Below are positions 1 through 14,716 of a stretch of DNA of 64,000 nt, piece after piece. The position numbers and the translations under genes are program-made. The stretch comes from Tanytarsus gracilentus (lineage: Eukaryota; Arthropoda; Insecta; Diptera; Chironomidae), in contig JAXRKN010000045.1 of the NCBI GenBank assembly GCA_038502055.1, positions 2,688,501 through 2,752,500 of the forward strand, in the 5' to 3' direction. Below the pieces are notes generated by a model, which worked only from the letters and a program-made list of their open reading frames with translations, was not told where the DNA came from and ran no database searches. Numbering within the stretch: the first letter of the stretch is position 1; the number at the start of each line of letters is the position of its first letter.

Positions 1-3000
1 CGTCAAATTTGAATATTTGTGAAAGTGAAAATCACGCTGATGACGATTCTTGTCGTTGGGGTTTTCGCCATCACCATCTTCACAATCCCACCCCGCATTC
101 AAGTCACGTTTCACAATCTTAGAACAATTTTTCACTGGCCACTCAACAAATTTTCTCTCTCTCTTTTAAATAATGCATGCAGTGACGATAAAGATGATGG
201 ATAACTGTACAATTTTCATCTCATTTGTCATTTTTCTTCTTTTACTGCCGTCCAATTGGGTTTCAATGCGTTTCGAATTTCCTCGAAATCCTTTTCTTCC
301 TGCTAATAAAATGTGTGTGCAATTTTCTCTCATAAATCGCATTAAATTTAGCCTCACAATCAATTCATTTTCGACTTTTCATCTCGTGTTTCACCAATTT
401 TTCAATCGAATTTCTCTAGCCTGTCAAACAACATGATCCGCACTCATTAATATTCTATTGGTATTTCTTTCGAATCGTGTTCAACCCTTTCCTTTCATGA
501 ATTATGAAAGACATCATAGTGCAATGAGAGATTCTCTAACTCTTTTTGAATATATGAAGGAGGAATGGAACAAAAGCCAGACGTCAATCAAATCAAACAA
601 AACAGAAATCGTTTGCTATTATTGTGCCGAAAAAAAATAAATAAATATTTTATTGGCATCTTGATCGGATATCTGTACAAATTTATTGGGTTAACTATTA
701 GTTGAAGGGGGATAATGGTGTGCATTATGTCTTATATGCACAGTTTTGTGAGCATTAAGTACACTTTGCTTGTGTCTAATTTGATTTTTCCTCTAACTTG
801 GCGTTACGGAAAAGAAATATATTTATTATTAAATTAATTTGCTGATGTTCCATTAGAAATTATGATTTTAGCTGAAAGGAATAATTTCCACATCACATCA
901 CACCCTTTCACTTTCCTTTGTCTTTCACTCGAAATAATCTTAGCTCTTTCTTTCTCGAGTGATTTTTAGTAGAAGCAAAAAATTATTGTTTGAAATATTC
1001 AAAAAATTCTATGAGGATTAGCTTTAAAATCCATATTTTGTAAGTGCGAATTTCTTTTAGAAAAATAAAATTTATAAAAATAATTTAAGAAATTATTAGA
1101 AGACAAATTAAAGTTTAAAAATTTTAACTTTAATAAAAATATAAAATTTTGTAAATTTTAAATAAATTTATAAACTTCTTGAGTGAATTTATGCAAATAT
1201 ATAAAAGGTGAGAACCTGATGCACACTTTATTGTAAGAGAAATCTCAGTGTTCCTTTTAAAAGAGTGTGAAGGCAATGTGTAATATATCTTTTGCAATAA
1301 ATGAACATAAAGCATTCGCATAATGTACAACAAAACGACTCTCAATAGAGAGCTGTTGAATGTTTTGTAATAAAAACTATCTTGTCGGCATTTTTTCGGC
1401 AAACATGCAGGAGGGGTTGAAAGTGTGAATTCAGTTTAGCTTAGTTGTTTCAGAGGAGATTCACTCTCCATAAGTGAATTATGATGATTGCTGCATATTA
1501 TTTATGATTATTATTGTTATAATTCTGTTTTTGCTTCGGGAAATTAAATATCAGCACGTGCTTTACTCATGTGTGACAAGGAAATTCTAAAGAGAGGATG
1601 CCTCACTCGGAGGCCTCACTCTCGACCGACCATCGATGCTTGTGTATAAAAAACCATAACAATAAATCTTTTTTTCGTTCGTTGCAGCAACACTTAATGA
1701 AGAGTTATAATGTACGTTGAACATACTCAAGCACTATGGGTGATTTTGGTGAATTTCAATTATACGAATGGCAGTGCAATATGACATGCAAAAAATGTAT
1801 CAATAAAAAACCGATAATTGCCGAATACACATTTAACTGCCCATCCCTATATGGAGTGATTGCATGCAATATTGACATTTCCACATAGATTTAATTTGTT
1901 TGGTTCCTTTATGAAATTATCATTTCGTTCGGGTAAATGTTTGCCATTAAAACACATTTTTTATGGACCGCTATATGTGATTAGTTTTTGTTGCTCTTTT
2001 GAAGGTATATGGCGGGGAGGAAATCATATGCATGTGTATTTGATGGGCAATTATGATGGCCGTGAGCGGAAAAAGGCTTGTTATACACACACATGCGTAT
2101 GTAAAATTGTTCATCATTAAATTAGTTTGAAAAATTTATGGCGTTAGAGTCAAATTTAATTTATCACGCGTACTTATTCTCATTTCAAACCGAACGCAAT
2201 GCATTCGTTAAAATAATTTATGAGGCAAAGTTTTAAAATCGCATCGTGTTTTTGGTTTTCACGGTTCCGTGCATAACGCGTTATCATAAAACACATTGCA
2301 AGGGTTGACATTTTCAATTGTTTAGAAAAAAAAGTTTTTTGTCAAGAATAAATTATAAAAATGTTCAACATGTGAACCTGCATAAAATCGTGTAAGCACT
2401 TTAGATAAACATAAAATTTTAAAATGATTAATTAGAAACAGAATGAACACTTTTTTGTTTGAGATAACGGAGAGGTTACAGAAGTTCATAAAAATAAAAG
2501 TAATAAAATGTTTTTCAAATTCATGCACGCTTTATGTCAAAATCGTAAACAAGAAAACGAATTGTTTCAAGTGGATACTTTTATAGTTGAGGATTTTACA
2601 TTTTAAAATTTGGCAATAAAAAAGTATGAAAAAGCCATAAAATTCACGCGATAACGAAGCACAACGAATCCAACGAATGCGCTTTAAAGTGAGTGTTTAT
2701 TATTTATTATTTAAAACTGTTTCTAAGCGCTCACGCTGCATCCCTCTAATGCATTACTTTATGGGAAAACCTTTGCCTCATTACGAGTGATAATCTCGAG
2801 AGGGTAAATAAATAAAAAAAGAACAAATTTAAATTATTTTTATGTGTACACATGCAATAATTCATTGACACTTCATTTGCATTATGGGAAAGGAAAAATT
2901 TAGGGGAAAATTATTTCAAAGTGAACAAGTTGAAACTAGGTGAAATTTTTTACTAATTTTTCAATGCCATTAATTTTGATAAATTTCTTCTCTTTACAAT

Positions 3001-6000
3001 AAAAAAAATCATCCTCACGTCCTTTTCCTCAACCCCCAATCTATGTCTGTTCAATATTTCAAAAGTAATTTCCAAATGATTCTCAAATAAATTCCGCATC
3101 GATGATTTTACGATCACATCTAAGCATTATAAATGACAATATGAGTAGAAATTGATATCGCATACTTTCCGTGCGTCCTTTTGTGTGATGAAAAATGTTT
3201 TAGAAAAATTGATTTTAACGGCTTAATTTTAAATTGATGGATAATAAAATTTTGTAACTTAAGTTAATAAAAATGAAAATTTTTGCTTTAAGGTTTTTGA
3301 ATTGAAAAATGATAAAATTTAATTCTTTGATGTTTGAAAATTTCCATCATCAATTTTATAAGGAGCAAAACCGCAAATTCCCCATTGACCGAGGGAGCAT
3401 TGACAAGAAGTAGCAAACTATTATGACCATTATGTCTCGTCACGCACTCGAGCTTTGCTTGTATCAACAACATCGTACCCCCGACCCTTTTGAAATTCCT
3501 CTTTTTGTCAACCGAACCTAACCACGTCTCAAATTTTATATTTTGTGACTGTTGAAAACATTATTGAACATCAATTTATGACATTATTATTACTCATTGT
3601 GTGTAAAGGAGAGGTTTTATGTTACTGAATACAGGAGAGTGGGAAAATTTTCCTTTCCTTTTGCGGCATTTGGGGTTTTTCGCAGGGGTGGATAGAGAGA
3701 CGTCTTTCGAGGACATAAACTATAATGATATGCGGCCATAAAACCAGAAATATTCATCAATTATTCCGCAATTATGAAACTGTGACGAGATTTGCAGTTG
3801 TAGTAGCAGCAGCCCGCCGTCTGTCTACATCCTCTTCATCTTTTGTGTTTTCGCTCATCAAAATGTCATAACTTTTAGCATTTTATGAGGCACAATGATC
3901 TAATAAAGAATTTTCAACGATTTTTATTGCCATTTCATTTCTCCATTATTAGTTGTGCGTTTTCTTCGAGATAACGAGGCCGACGATGTTATGTGACATA
4001 AAAATTTTGTTATTTGGTTTAGAAGAGATTTTTTCTTCCGAAAACGTGTCATTGTAAAATTAATGAGGATATTTTTTATTTTTAAAACTTTTTAATGGTA
4101 GAGCTCCGCTCATTTGGTTTTAGATGTGTCTAAAAATTATTACTTATGCTGATCCAATCTTACACGTGGTGCAGATGCAAGAGAAAGAAAATTTGCATCA
4201 TGAAAAATTTAAGAAAGAACTCTAAACTAACTTTAAAAGAAAAATTAAACGGGAAAGTTATAGATTGTTTTGAATAAAATTTTACTCAGTTGTCTTTGGA
4301 ACTTTTTAAATGAAAATTTATTTAAACTTTTCGAAAAAAAATTAATTCGAATTTTGTTACATAGAAGTGCTTTTTTATAAAGTAAGTAAGCAATCAACCT
4401 AGTTTTTTTTAAAGTTTTAAATAAATGAAATTTTTAGATGGAAAACAAGGAAGAAAAATACTTGAGTAATTTTGAAGAACATCACACAATCATCATAAAC
4501 TTGTCGAACAAAATTGAAACTCTAAAAAAATTAAATTTATTTCTTATAAAGCGCAATAATGATTTGGAGCAGTTTCTCGATGATGCAGAGCATAAATTAA
4601 ATTTGAAAGACAAACAACAAGAAATATTTAACAGACCAAAAAGTGCAAAATAAATTGAAAATCAAACAAACAAAAAAATCTTTCTGCTTCATCACGCCTT
4701 TGCATTGATTTCATCGAGTCTCAAATGTAATCGATCATTTATCCAATTTTCTTATGTTAACAAGAACAAACAAAAGTTTGTTGCACTGTCACTACTGCAA
4801 TGTGTCAAATCATGTCAATGAATGAGTTTGCTCGAAACGAGAAGAAGGTACAGAAAAAGTTAAGGAGGAAAATTTGCTAGTTTTTTCTCATGGGATTAAG
4901 AAAAATCCTCATTCAGAAAGTACGTGTGAAAGTAAAAAAAGAGAAAAGGAAAATAAATCAAAATCAAGTGTCGTATGTTGCATCTCATGAATTCCCATGA
5001 AACGTCAAGATAAAAGTGGTTCATTTACACCATAGAAAGCTGATGCGGATTTAATCGCTTGTTAAGCATCGAGCTGTTCACAGTTGACAGTGGATATTTT
5101 GCATTGACATGTGAGTATAGAAGATGAAATCGATGATAAATTTTCCATTTCGAGCGTTTAATAAAAAAACTTCAGTTTCTCCCGCGGCGAGGAAGTCATA
5201 TCGAGTCTATTTTTTTTATTGATTGCCATAATATGATTTAATTTACGATGTATATGGCAACAAGATCTAATAAACGTGCAATATTATTTTTTTTCGCCGA
5301 AAAATATTTCACTAACGAAAGGGGTTGTGACGTGTGTACGCATTTTTATCCGAGTGACTTACATATTTTTTGATTACATGGTTCGCGTGTGTGCATGTGC
5401 GATGTTTACATTCACCCATCATCATCAGTTCAAATTGAATTCGAGAATCAGCTCGAAAATTGTGTTTTGATATATATCGAAAAATATATTTTTCTGTTTA
5501 ATGAAATAAAAATAGCGCTTTATTGCACTCACATAGATATATATTCAGACAACCCCCAATGCCATATCGCGATGTGTATGAAAAATTTTCATGCACACTC
5601 ACGACTCATCTAAAATTGAAAATTGGACAAATTTTTTCATGTATTCAAATTTTTTTCGCTTGTTACTTACGCCGTAAAGATCAAATAAAATCAATACGTG
5701 TATGTCGATGGCACTTGAAAGGACTTTCCATTAGCAAGAGGCTTGTAATTTTTTTCGCCAAAAAAAACTTATTTTCCGCTTATGTAAATTCGAATGAATG
5801 CTGATTTACTAAATAATGAGGTTCACTTTAAAATGAACTTTAACCCTCTTTAACCTTTCACTTTCTCAAAAATTGTAAAATGCCACAAAAAGTTTCTTTT
5901 TATGTACAGCTAAGAGTTTTACTTATGTGATATTAAACGATGTCGGAATGCTCATTTGGGAATAGAAATGAATTTTTAATATCTCACACGAGGATATGAG

Positions 6001-9000
6001 AATGAGATAGAAAAAGTGAAAAATCATTGTCGGATTAATTTTGGGAAAAATCTTAACTAGTTTTTCCGTCTTTTCTTTTCTCACTCCCTCGAGTTTGGAA
6101 AAACTTTCGAGCGACGCTGATGAGGGTGAAAATAACATATCGTGACACATCACACACATATCCGATGAGTATCGAATATAAGTATTGTGTGCAAAGATGC
6201 TGGCAACAATATTTCACGACTAGAAATTTACAATCTATGCGATTTTCTGGGGAGAGGTGGTTGAAAAGATATTTTCTGCGTATCATTTCACATTAACTTT
6301 TCCACTTGTGTCAATCTCAAGTTTTTAGGTGGTTTTATTCTTTTCCCCTTTTTTCACATTTTCACGAAAAAGAACTTCTTGCAACGCTAGTTTTTCTGCC
6401 TCGTCTAGAAAAAGATTTATGATGTTTTTCTCGTATATGTGTGTAAGGAAATGCTGAGAAGTACTTCGACGGGGTTTAATTTATTTATTTGTTGCTTATT
6501 GTTACGCCAGAAAGGCGCGCGTATTTCGGCAAAATGAGATAGAGTAATAAATAGGCGTGAAATCGATTCCCTTCCATCACATACGCTCATCTGATATGTT
6601 GCATGCACATATCGAGTCCTTTTAAAAGAGTCATTGTGCGTTGCTTTGATTAATGATGTCTTCCAAAAATAATTCGATGGATTTTATAATAATTTAGCGT
6701 TCAGCGTGACTTTAATATTTTTTTTTTCAATCAACCGCATAAAAATATTTTGATAACCTATCGCAACATAAATTTTAATGAACTCTCATCTCATTGCGTC
6801 CATAATAAAATGTTTATTGTCTTCAAGGCATTTTCTATGGTTTTTTCTCGTTATTAAAATAATAATTTTCAATTAATTGCATGGAAAACCGCACGTGGAG
6901 CTGAATGTGTCTCAAAACATCTGCGGATATTTTAGCGTATTTAATTACAAGCGGAGTTTTTGATTTATGTTCTAAAATATTCCATACAACTAAAACTTTC
7001 ATGCTTGTTAATTAAAATAAAGCTTCTAGAATTGAAGCCATCGAGGAAGCTCCGAAGAAAATTTATATTTTCAACGCAAGAGTTCAAGATACGCTCAGAA
7101 AATCCTTGGTGAAGAGCTAAAGTAATAAAATATTTTTTTATACGTTTCGATAAGTACGCTCGACATTCTCATGTTCTCGACAGTACATCCATTCGTTATA
7201 TGTGTGTGCATATGTTAATGCTCGGATAAGTTTTGATGATGAGCAAAAAAAATGGTATTATAAACGTTCGTTGGAAAAAACTTATTATTATTATCATCAT
7301 CTTCATTCTGTAAACTTTTCTCTCCTTATTTTGCATAATGGATGAACTTGAGAATTTTATATTGAAGTAACTTTATAAAATAGTTCTTTTGTCATGATCT
7401 GTTGTTCATTGTTGAAAACTTTTGAATCGTTTTTATCTAAATTGAAGATATTTTTTGATACATTCATGATTTGATATTTTCACATTGTGATTTTTATAAA
7501 TTTAAAAAAGCCGTTAAATTTTGTAACAAGTTTTCTACTCAAATTCCATAAAATATACATTTTCACGGTGGTTTAAATCTTTCAGCAATGAATATTCGAA
7601 TCGATTTGCTTAAAATCAAACACCAACAACGTCCCTTGAAAAAGATTCAAACATAAATCCTTTTAAGTAGCGTGTAAACACCGACACCATAAATCACAGT
7701 TTGAAATATGCACGTACGAGCTCACATGCAAATTATTTGGATGGTGGAAATATTTTTTTTATGTATTTATTAACGCAGGAAAATATTTTCTGCAATTCAC
7801 GCGTGAAATTAAAAGCGAGCGAACGTAGTTTTTTCGGCATCTCATTATTTATTGAAGTTTTAACATGGATTTACTTGCATGATCTATGACTTCTCGCATG
7901 GGAGAGAAAATTTTGCCAGACCTTAAACAGCAGCAATTTTATGACGCTTAAATCGAAGGCCATTTGTTGAATTTTTTTCCTGGCATCTTTGCATTTTGTG
8001 CTAAATGACATAGAATAATCACATTAAGCTTTCATAAAATAATTAGTTCAGCATACATATGGCAATACATAAAATTCGTATCATTGCACTTAGAAGCTGG
8101 TGGATGGCCTGTGTGCATGTGTCATTAAAGTTAATGAAACTAATTACTTTATGAGCACAAGAAGGAGAAAAATGATTTTTGTTCTCGAATCATAACAATA
8201 ATTGTTATTAGAGACGAAAAGAAATTTTATACTGAACTCACTTAGGGGCAACAATTGTTAATAAAATAACGAAGTCATAAAATTTTTATGCTTTCTTTTT
8301 CTTTCTTATCAATCATCAGAATTCGATGAAAATTTATAACTCGAAGGCAAAAAAAAGAGAAGTCTGAAGTGTTTTCGCGTTTTGCATCCTTAAAAAAATT
8401 ATAAGATAAACTTTTTTTTGAGGGATATACTTTAAAAAGAGCAGAAACAACACCTAATCTCTTTATCACCCAACGAAACAGAGCGTTGTTGCGTGAAGAG
8501 AGTGATTTAATGTACATTTTTAATGATTTTCCTTTTATGTTCCGTGCATGATCTGTTGCTGCGTAGAAAAAGGGGTTGCAAGGAGCTTAAAAATAATTTT
8601 TATGGTCCATTCCCGTGAACGCTGTTGTGTGAAATAAAAATAAAAGCGGTAAACTATAAAAATTCTGTAATATTTTAAATATCAATAGGCAGTTCCCGAA
8701 CTTTACGACTCTGTTCACGGTGTAAGCAGTTAAGAGCATAAATTTCCCTTTTTTCGATGCATTAACAACATTGAAATGAATTTGAGAACTTTTTATGATG
8801 GAAAATGAAAATTGCAACAATCTTAAAACTCACCCGGCACACATTGTGATACACATTTATTGTTGTATTTTCTCATAGAAATTTTTACATAGAAATAAAA
8901 TTAAAACGATTTCAAACATGAGGATATAAAATTGCATTAATCCCAACTCCCTATGCATCACAACAGCGTCGTCCAAAGTAATAACAACGCTAACATTCTG

Positions 9001-12000
9001 TTTCATTAAACTTTGTCATAACGAATATTTACGAACTTAGGGACATTCTTAAAAATAACAGGAAAAAAAAACATATTTAGAGGATTCAGGAGACATTTTA
9101 TTGGGTGATAAAAAAATTTGAAACTCATGAAAATGGAATCATCATTATGATTGTTGTTACGGTTTAATTCAAAAAGTGGTCACGCGTGTTTCAATCAAAA
9201 AAATTTTACCAACCCTCAAAAGCATTTTTGAAGATTTTGTACGATTTCAATCTGATGACCGGAAAATAATAATTTAAGGATACAAAAAAATATTTGTCAT
9301 CACCCTCGTCCGCATTTCAATCAACCATTGACACACATCGTTGAGAAGTAAATCACCGACAACACGAGAAATTGATCAAAAGAAATTTTAATTGAATTAA
9401 ATTTTTCACACACAAAAAAACTGAAAATATTTTTCATGTGAGGGTTAATCACTTTAACAAGATTTAAAAGGACATTCTTTGAATCAAAATTGTGTCGCTT
9501 TGTTCTCTTTGCAGGACGCTATTGAGTATCATATAAGTGCACTTCAAAATTTTCTCTTTTATCACATTTTGCTGCTTGTTGGTCACTGCTGTTGTTTGTC
9601 CTTTTTCCGATGTCGTATTCCCTAATGAGTTTTCGGATTATAATTTTTACGAGGCAATTATTTGTACGTACATTACAGCTCAATGTTGTTTAGGTTATAA
9701 AATCTTCTAATGAAAAATTGAATCATAAAAGTTTTTCTCGTTTCGTAGAGATGAAATCGGAGGAAATATGGGATTTTAATGACAAAAGGAAGCTCGCAAT
9801 AAATTGCCATTGTGAAAGTCTAATTGTGACAACTTCAACTATTTACGAGTTGATTGAATTTCAGGTTAGAAATGTCTATGGCTTCTTCTTCGTCCGAGAA
9901 GAGATTGGCAAATATTTTACCCACAGGCAACCAAGATATTCAATTATATTTTTTGGGTATGAAGTTATGCTTGTAAAGGAACCGAAATTATTTATATTTC
10001 GGAGAAAATTATATTGAAAGAAAGTTCTAAAAAAACTTTATAAAGAAAATTTTAATTTCTTATGATTCGAATCTTATAATTCAAAAACTATTATTTCTAA
10101 TTTTTATCTGTTAGAACTTTTTGCTCATCCCTTGGTAAATTTTTTTCATTATCATTCCTAAATATCAAATAATTTCCCGGCCCATGCAAGTATGATTATT
10201 GCCAATAAAGGGCGAATAAGAATTTGAGGTAAATGTTCCATGTTGAAATTGATTTACTCATTATAACTTAACTCTGTGGTTTAATATGAAGTCTTATAAT
10301 CGTCCTTTTCTCTTTGACACAGTCCAAAGAGTCCGGTGAGGGTAACTATTAAGTTGTAAATAATAAATTTCTCTCCCTCGATTTCTCGATGTGTGCATGA
10401 AATTCCACTCTCGCTTCTCTTTTCGTACGCTTCCGGCTATTTTAATAGATTAGTCGGAGTTGGCAATTAAAATATATGCGTCGCCATGACTGCAACGCTC
10501 CATTTCGCAAAAATTGTACACATGTGGGTTCGATGCGAAATGAAATTAATGAGATAGACAATGAAGCAGAAATATATTGGTGGATAAATTATTGTTTCAT
10601 TCGAGAAGTGAGTCTGGAGAGAAAATTGGGGGATTAGATGTCACACATTTGCTGGTAACAAGTAAATGTGGCAATAAAGTTTATCAATTTATTGATTTTC
10701 ATTCCCCCTTTTCATCGCAAACCTCGAGAATGTTTCTAATTAAAACTTTCGGAGCAGGTTAAAGATTTTAATCAGACGCCCATAATTTATGCAAGATCGA
10801 CACCAAAAAAAGTAGTTTTCCACGAGTGCTTATGACTTTTCATCCTATACGTACATGTGATTATTATTTATGCCTCGTAGGCATATGTGCGGAATATGAG
10901 TTGAGCATGCTACACATATCGTCTTTTAAATTGTGGGGTTAAAACTAGTTTTCAGCTTTCAGCGGCGTCCCGTTTGAGGATGTTATGAAAGATTTTTGCT
11001 ATCAGCATAAATAATTTTTTAATTGCTCACATTCTCAATTAAAACATGCAAATTATTGCCTTTGATGCTCATTTCATCTGTGTCACATGTCCTTTTATGT
11101 GCTATTTAGGACATTTTTCTGCACATGTTCTTCCTTTTAATGTTTCTTACGATGGTCCACAAAAAAACTCATTTTGATGAAGGATTTAGGCGATATCACT
11201 ACTTAAAAGGATAAAAGGTGGTCAGAGCGGATAACACAAAAGAATTAGAAGAAAAGGGTAAACAACCCCTTGAGAAAATCATTTTATTAGTCGTGATGTT
11301 AAGATAATAAAAGAGGAAGAAATTTTGATGTATAATCGCTCGTATTTCTCTCTTTTGTGCGCTTCAACCGAGGCATCATAAACATGTTCGAAGAACGCAA
11401 AATTCCGTAATTTGATATTTCGTTATTGAATGTGAAATGCTCTCTGCACACATTATATTTTAAGTCCAATTTTGATGAGGTAATAATATTTTTACGTGAA
11501 TGTAATTGAAGGTTCTAGTTGGTCAATAATGACGGAATAAATTTAAAACTTTAATTTTATTATCTAAATATTTTTTATAGTTGTAAAAAATTAAAATTTC
11601 TATCAAACTTTTTAAGTTGTTAACAACCGCACAAACATCTTAAAATTTTTATATTCAACTCACGCTTTTAGCGACTTCGAAATGAATACTTTGTTGTTAG
11701 CATTAGCTTTCTGTTTTCACATGTGTTTGTGCTACCCGCTATATGCAAATATATTTTAAACTGGTCTTATTAGAGAGAAGAAAATTCTTAAGAAAATTTC
11801 TTTGCTCGCTTTTTACGTTATTTAAATTTTACAATTGAATTGAAACGACATCAAACGAAATCTCTTTTTCAATCTTAAATTTTTCTTCATCCATGCGTGT
11901 ATGGAAATTCAATTGAGTCAAACATGACCATATGACAACAAACATGTTTAACTGGCAACCTAAAAAAGGGGTTTTTACAATTTTTTTATATTCTAAAATT

Positions 12001-14708
12001 CAAATTAAATCAAATAAGCCAAATTTTAAAGCACTTGTTTGAACATTTGTGCAAAGTTGGCAGTTTTTGATTGATTTTAAAATAAAAGCAGGGAAAGGGT
12101 TATTACATTTGCGAAAAAGAAAATTTGAATTTTCAATTGGAAACCCCGACAGTGACATGTATGTACGTCATGTTGCGAGTGACCAGAAAAATTGGAACAA
12201 ACTGCTGCAATCAAGTGGAAGAAATCTCTTTAGACGATGAACTGCTATTTGACGTGCTCAACGATTAATGCTTGCCTCTTTCTCCCTAGCCCGAAAAAAA
12301 AAATTTCGACAATAACAATGACTTGATGATGACCATTAAGTGATGAACTCGTAAAGGTCTCTCGATACATGCACACACGTTTTCGCATCAAAATTCACAG
12401 CATGATATTCGTCAACAGCAACGAAAAATTTCTCTCCCTCTTTTTTTTCGACTTCAATTGCTTTCTCTCGAACGCATGAAAGCATTGAGAATTAAAGTGA
12501 AATACATCAGAGTGAAATCAAATCTGAAATTGTTAAATTGAAATGTACTGGAAAAGGATAAATATAAACAAGTGGACACAGTACATTAATTTGAGTCTTT
12601 ACAGGCTCATGTGTGAAAACTACATCATTTACGCCTAAATTCATCACAAAAAGTTCATTCAGTCTCAAAGCGAGAATAAATTATGTGTTTCGATGCCTCG
12701 AGGCGATTTTCCTTGATTACATAGGAAAAAGAAATTGAAAATGGACTTTCATGTCCTGCTGGTTGGTGATTGTTTTTTAATGAACGGTCGATAGTTGGAC
12801 ATGATAAAAAATCAAAGAGAGAAAATTTAATTTTGAGGTTTTGAATTTGTGGAATTTGATTGAAATTTAGAAAAATTAATTGCTTTTTTCAAACAAAATT
12901 CAGATCTGAAAAATTCGTTAAATTTTAAAAAACCCATTTCAAAATTCCTAAATGGTCTCAAAACTTTTAATCTCAAAAATGTCACATATGAATAAATCGA
13001 TAATGACTTACGACAATATGCGATGACATCCAGTTCAGTCAGTCCATGTCCCAATGCTCTAATATGGCAACATTAGAGGAGAGAGAGAGGATAAAAGGAT
13101 TTGTGAAATAAATTTAAAAAAATTATTGAATTGAAAAACCATACAGATAATAATGCTATTTATTTGCTCTCTCGTTCGGTCCTTCTCGGCATGCTTTGTT
13201 GAACGTCGCAGTTCACGGCACGCAAAAAATGTCATTTTCCATTAATGCTAACCCTTATTTTCTATTTTTTACCGAACATTGTGTATGTGCATCATATTTT
13301 TCAATTTCCATAAATTTTTTGGGAGAAAATTTTATTTATTTATGTTTTTTTCTCGCTCTTTTTAAAAAAAGAAAGAAAACAGGACCTTTTGGTCACAGTT
13401 CTCTCCTGCCTTTCCTGCCGTCTTTTATTTAATTTTCTACTCTTTCCTCTTTTTATGTACGCAACATACATTCTGAACACCACATTCACAACAATATTTA
13501 TCGGAGGACGCATGAGATGTTAAGATTCATAAATTTAAAAAAGCGGTTGATTTATTGAAAAACTGGGGTTGTTTGATTTTTGACTCTCATAGTTGTTGCT
13601 TTTTAGTTAACAAATAAGGGTTGAAGAAAATGAAAAAAAAAAGTTGAAAAGGACATCTAATTTTGTGGAAATCACCAAATGCCCATAGGCAATTGCAACA
13701 ATTGAAAGGAATTGATTTCATGTGAAAGTTGCGTAAAGAATGCATGGGAGTGCGGGAAGTCCATGGCAATTAGTTTCTTGCTCGGATTTATTTACTCAAT
13801 AATTGTGAATTTTACAGCTGTAAAACTAATCGGCTTTCTTAAATATTATTTTTTGGTTTGATGGTGTGATGGAAGTGAAACTCTTATGGTTAAAAGTGAC
13901 AAAATTCTAAAAAAAATTACTTTTTAAAATATTTAAAAAAAAAAAACCGTTAGAATAAAATTGTAATTTTATAAAGCCATCAAAATTAATTTTTCGTCCC
14001 ATTGATTTTTTTGCTCATGCTGACAACTGATTTCTACGCGAAGCGAAAATTGTCATTCGAGTGTTTTACGTTCATCCGATTAAAATCTATCAACGTTTCA
14101 TCATTTTGTGAGGAAGAAAAATTTCAATTATTTTTTTTCTCTTCTATCTTTGTAATCCATGATTTAACCTCATTTCGGCACCCTTCACAAGAACTTCTGT
14201 ACATTTTTGTATTTTGAAGAGTTCATAAAATTTTATTATAGACATTTTACTTCACCTCAACTCAACCATTATCAATTTAGCTATTACGTTTACATCCATA
14301 TTGGAGAGTTGAAGGACATTTATGTCAATATCATACAGCATCTTGCCTGTTTGGAAATAGTTTATGTTAACTGTTAATGGTGTAATACTGAACGTTTAAG
14401 GGAAGAATCAACAATTGAAATCATCAGCACTTTTCCGCTCTTTCTCGTTTTCATTTTCAATCATCACATTTAATGTCACGACAATGAGGAGAGTTCAAAA
14501 GTGGACACAACTTAATGGCATTGTATGTAACGTTAATGGTTTTTGCTGAGCACTTTTAGTCACAACTTGAATTTGATTTCCATTAACGAGAGAAATTCAA
14601 ATTTATTCGCGCATATGACACAACATGGATGATCATTTCTAATGAGCGTAATAATTTATTATTAAATTATAATTCCATTATGATGCACTGCAGTTTAACT
14701 TTTGTTCC
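1..14708. other. gene-poor noncoding DNA
   Basis: No gene is recognised here apart from the weak small ORF at 4438-4653, listed separately. The stretch is AT-rich with many A/T runs, and the open frames are short, low in complexity and lack family motifs or convincing splice-site pairs. It could be intergenic DNA or a long intron or regulatory region of a gene outside the window. I see no tandem array or inverted-repeat element in it by eye. Confidence 0.6.
4438..4653 (+). CDS. possible small coiled-coil protein, unrecognised
   Basis: This is a 71-residue ATG-initiated frame rich in Lys, Glu, Asn and Leu. Leu, Ile and Phe are spaced in a heptad-like way over residues 20-55, and the C-terminus is basic, so a short coiled coil is plausible. 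I do not recognise a family. The ATG directly follows ATTTTTAG, which resembles a splice acceptor, so it could also be a last exon. A highly charged 16-codon ATG frame lies about 260 bp upstream, near 4175-4225. In DNA this AT-rich, Lys/Asn-rich frames also arise by chance, so it may not be a gene. Confidence 0.25.
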   Translation: MENKEEKYLSNFEEHHTIIINLSNKIETLKKLNLFLIKRNNDLEQFLDDAEHKLNLKDKQQEIFNRPKSAK

Positions 14709-14716
14709 CTAATCGT
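14709..14716. repeat. 8-bp target site duplication, left
   Basis: The octamer CTAATCGT directly abuts the left inverted repeat of the hAT element and recurs exactly at 15455-15462. An 8-bp duplication is the hallmark of hAT-superfamily insertion. Confidence 0.85.
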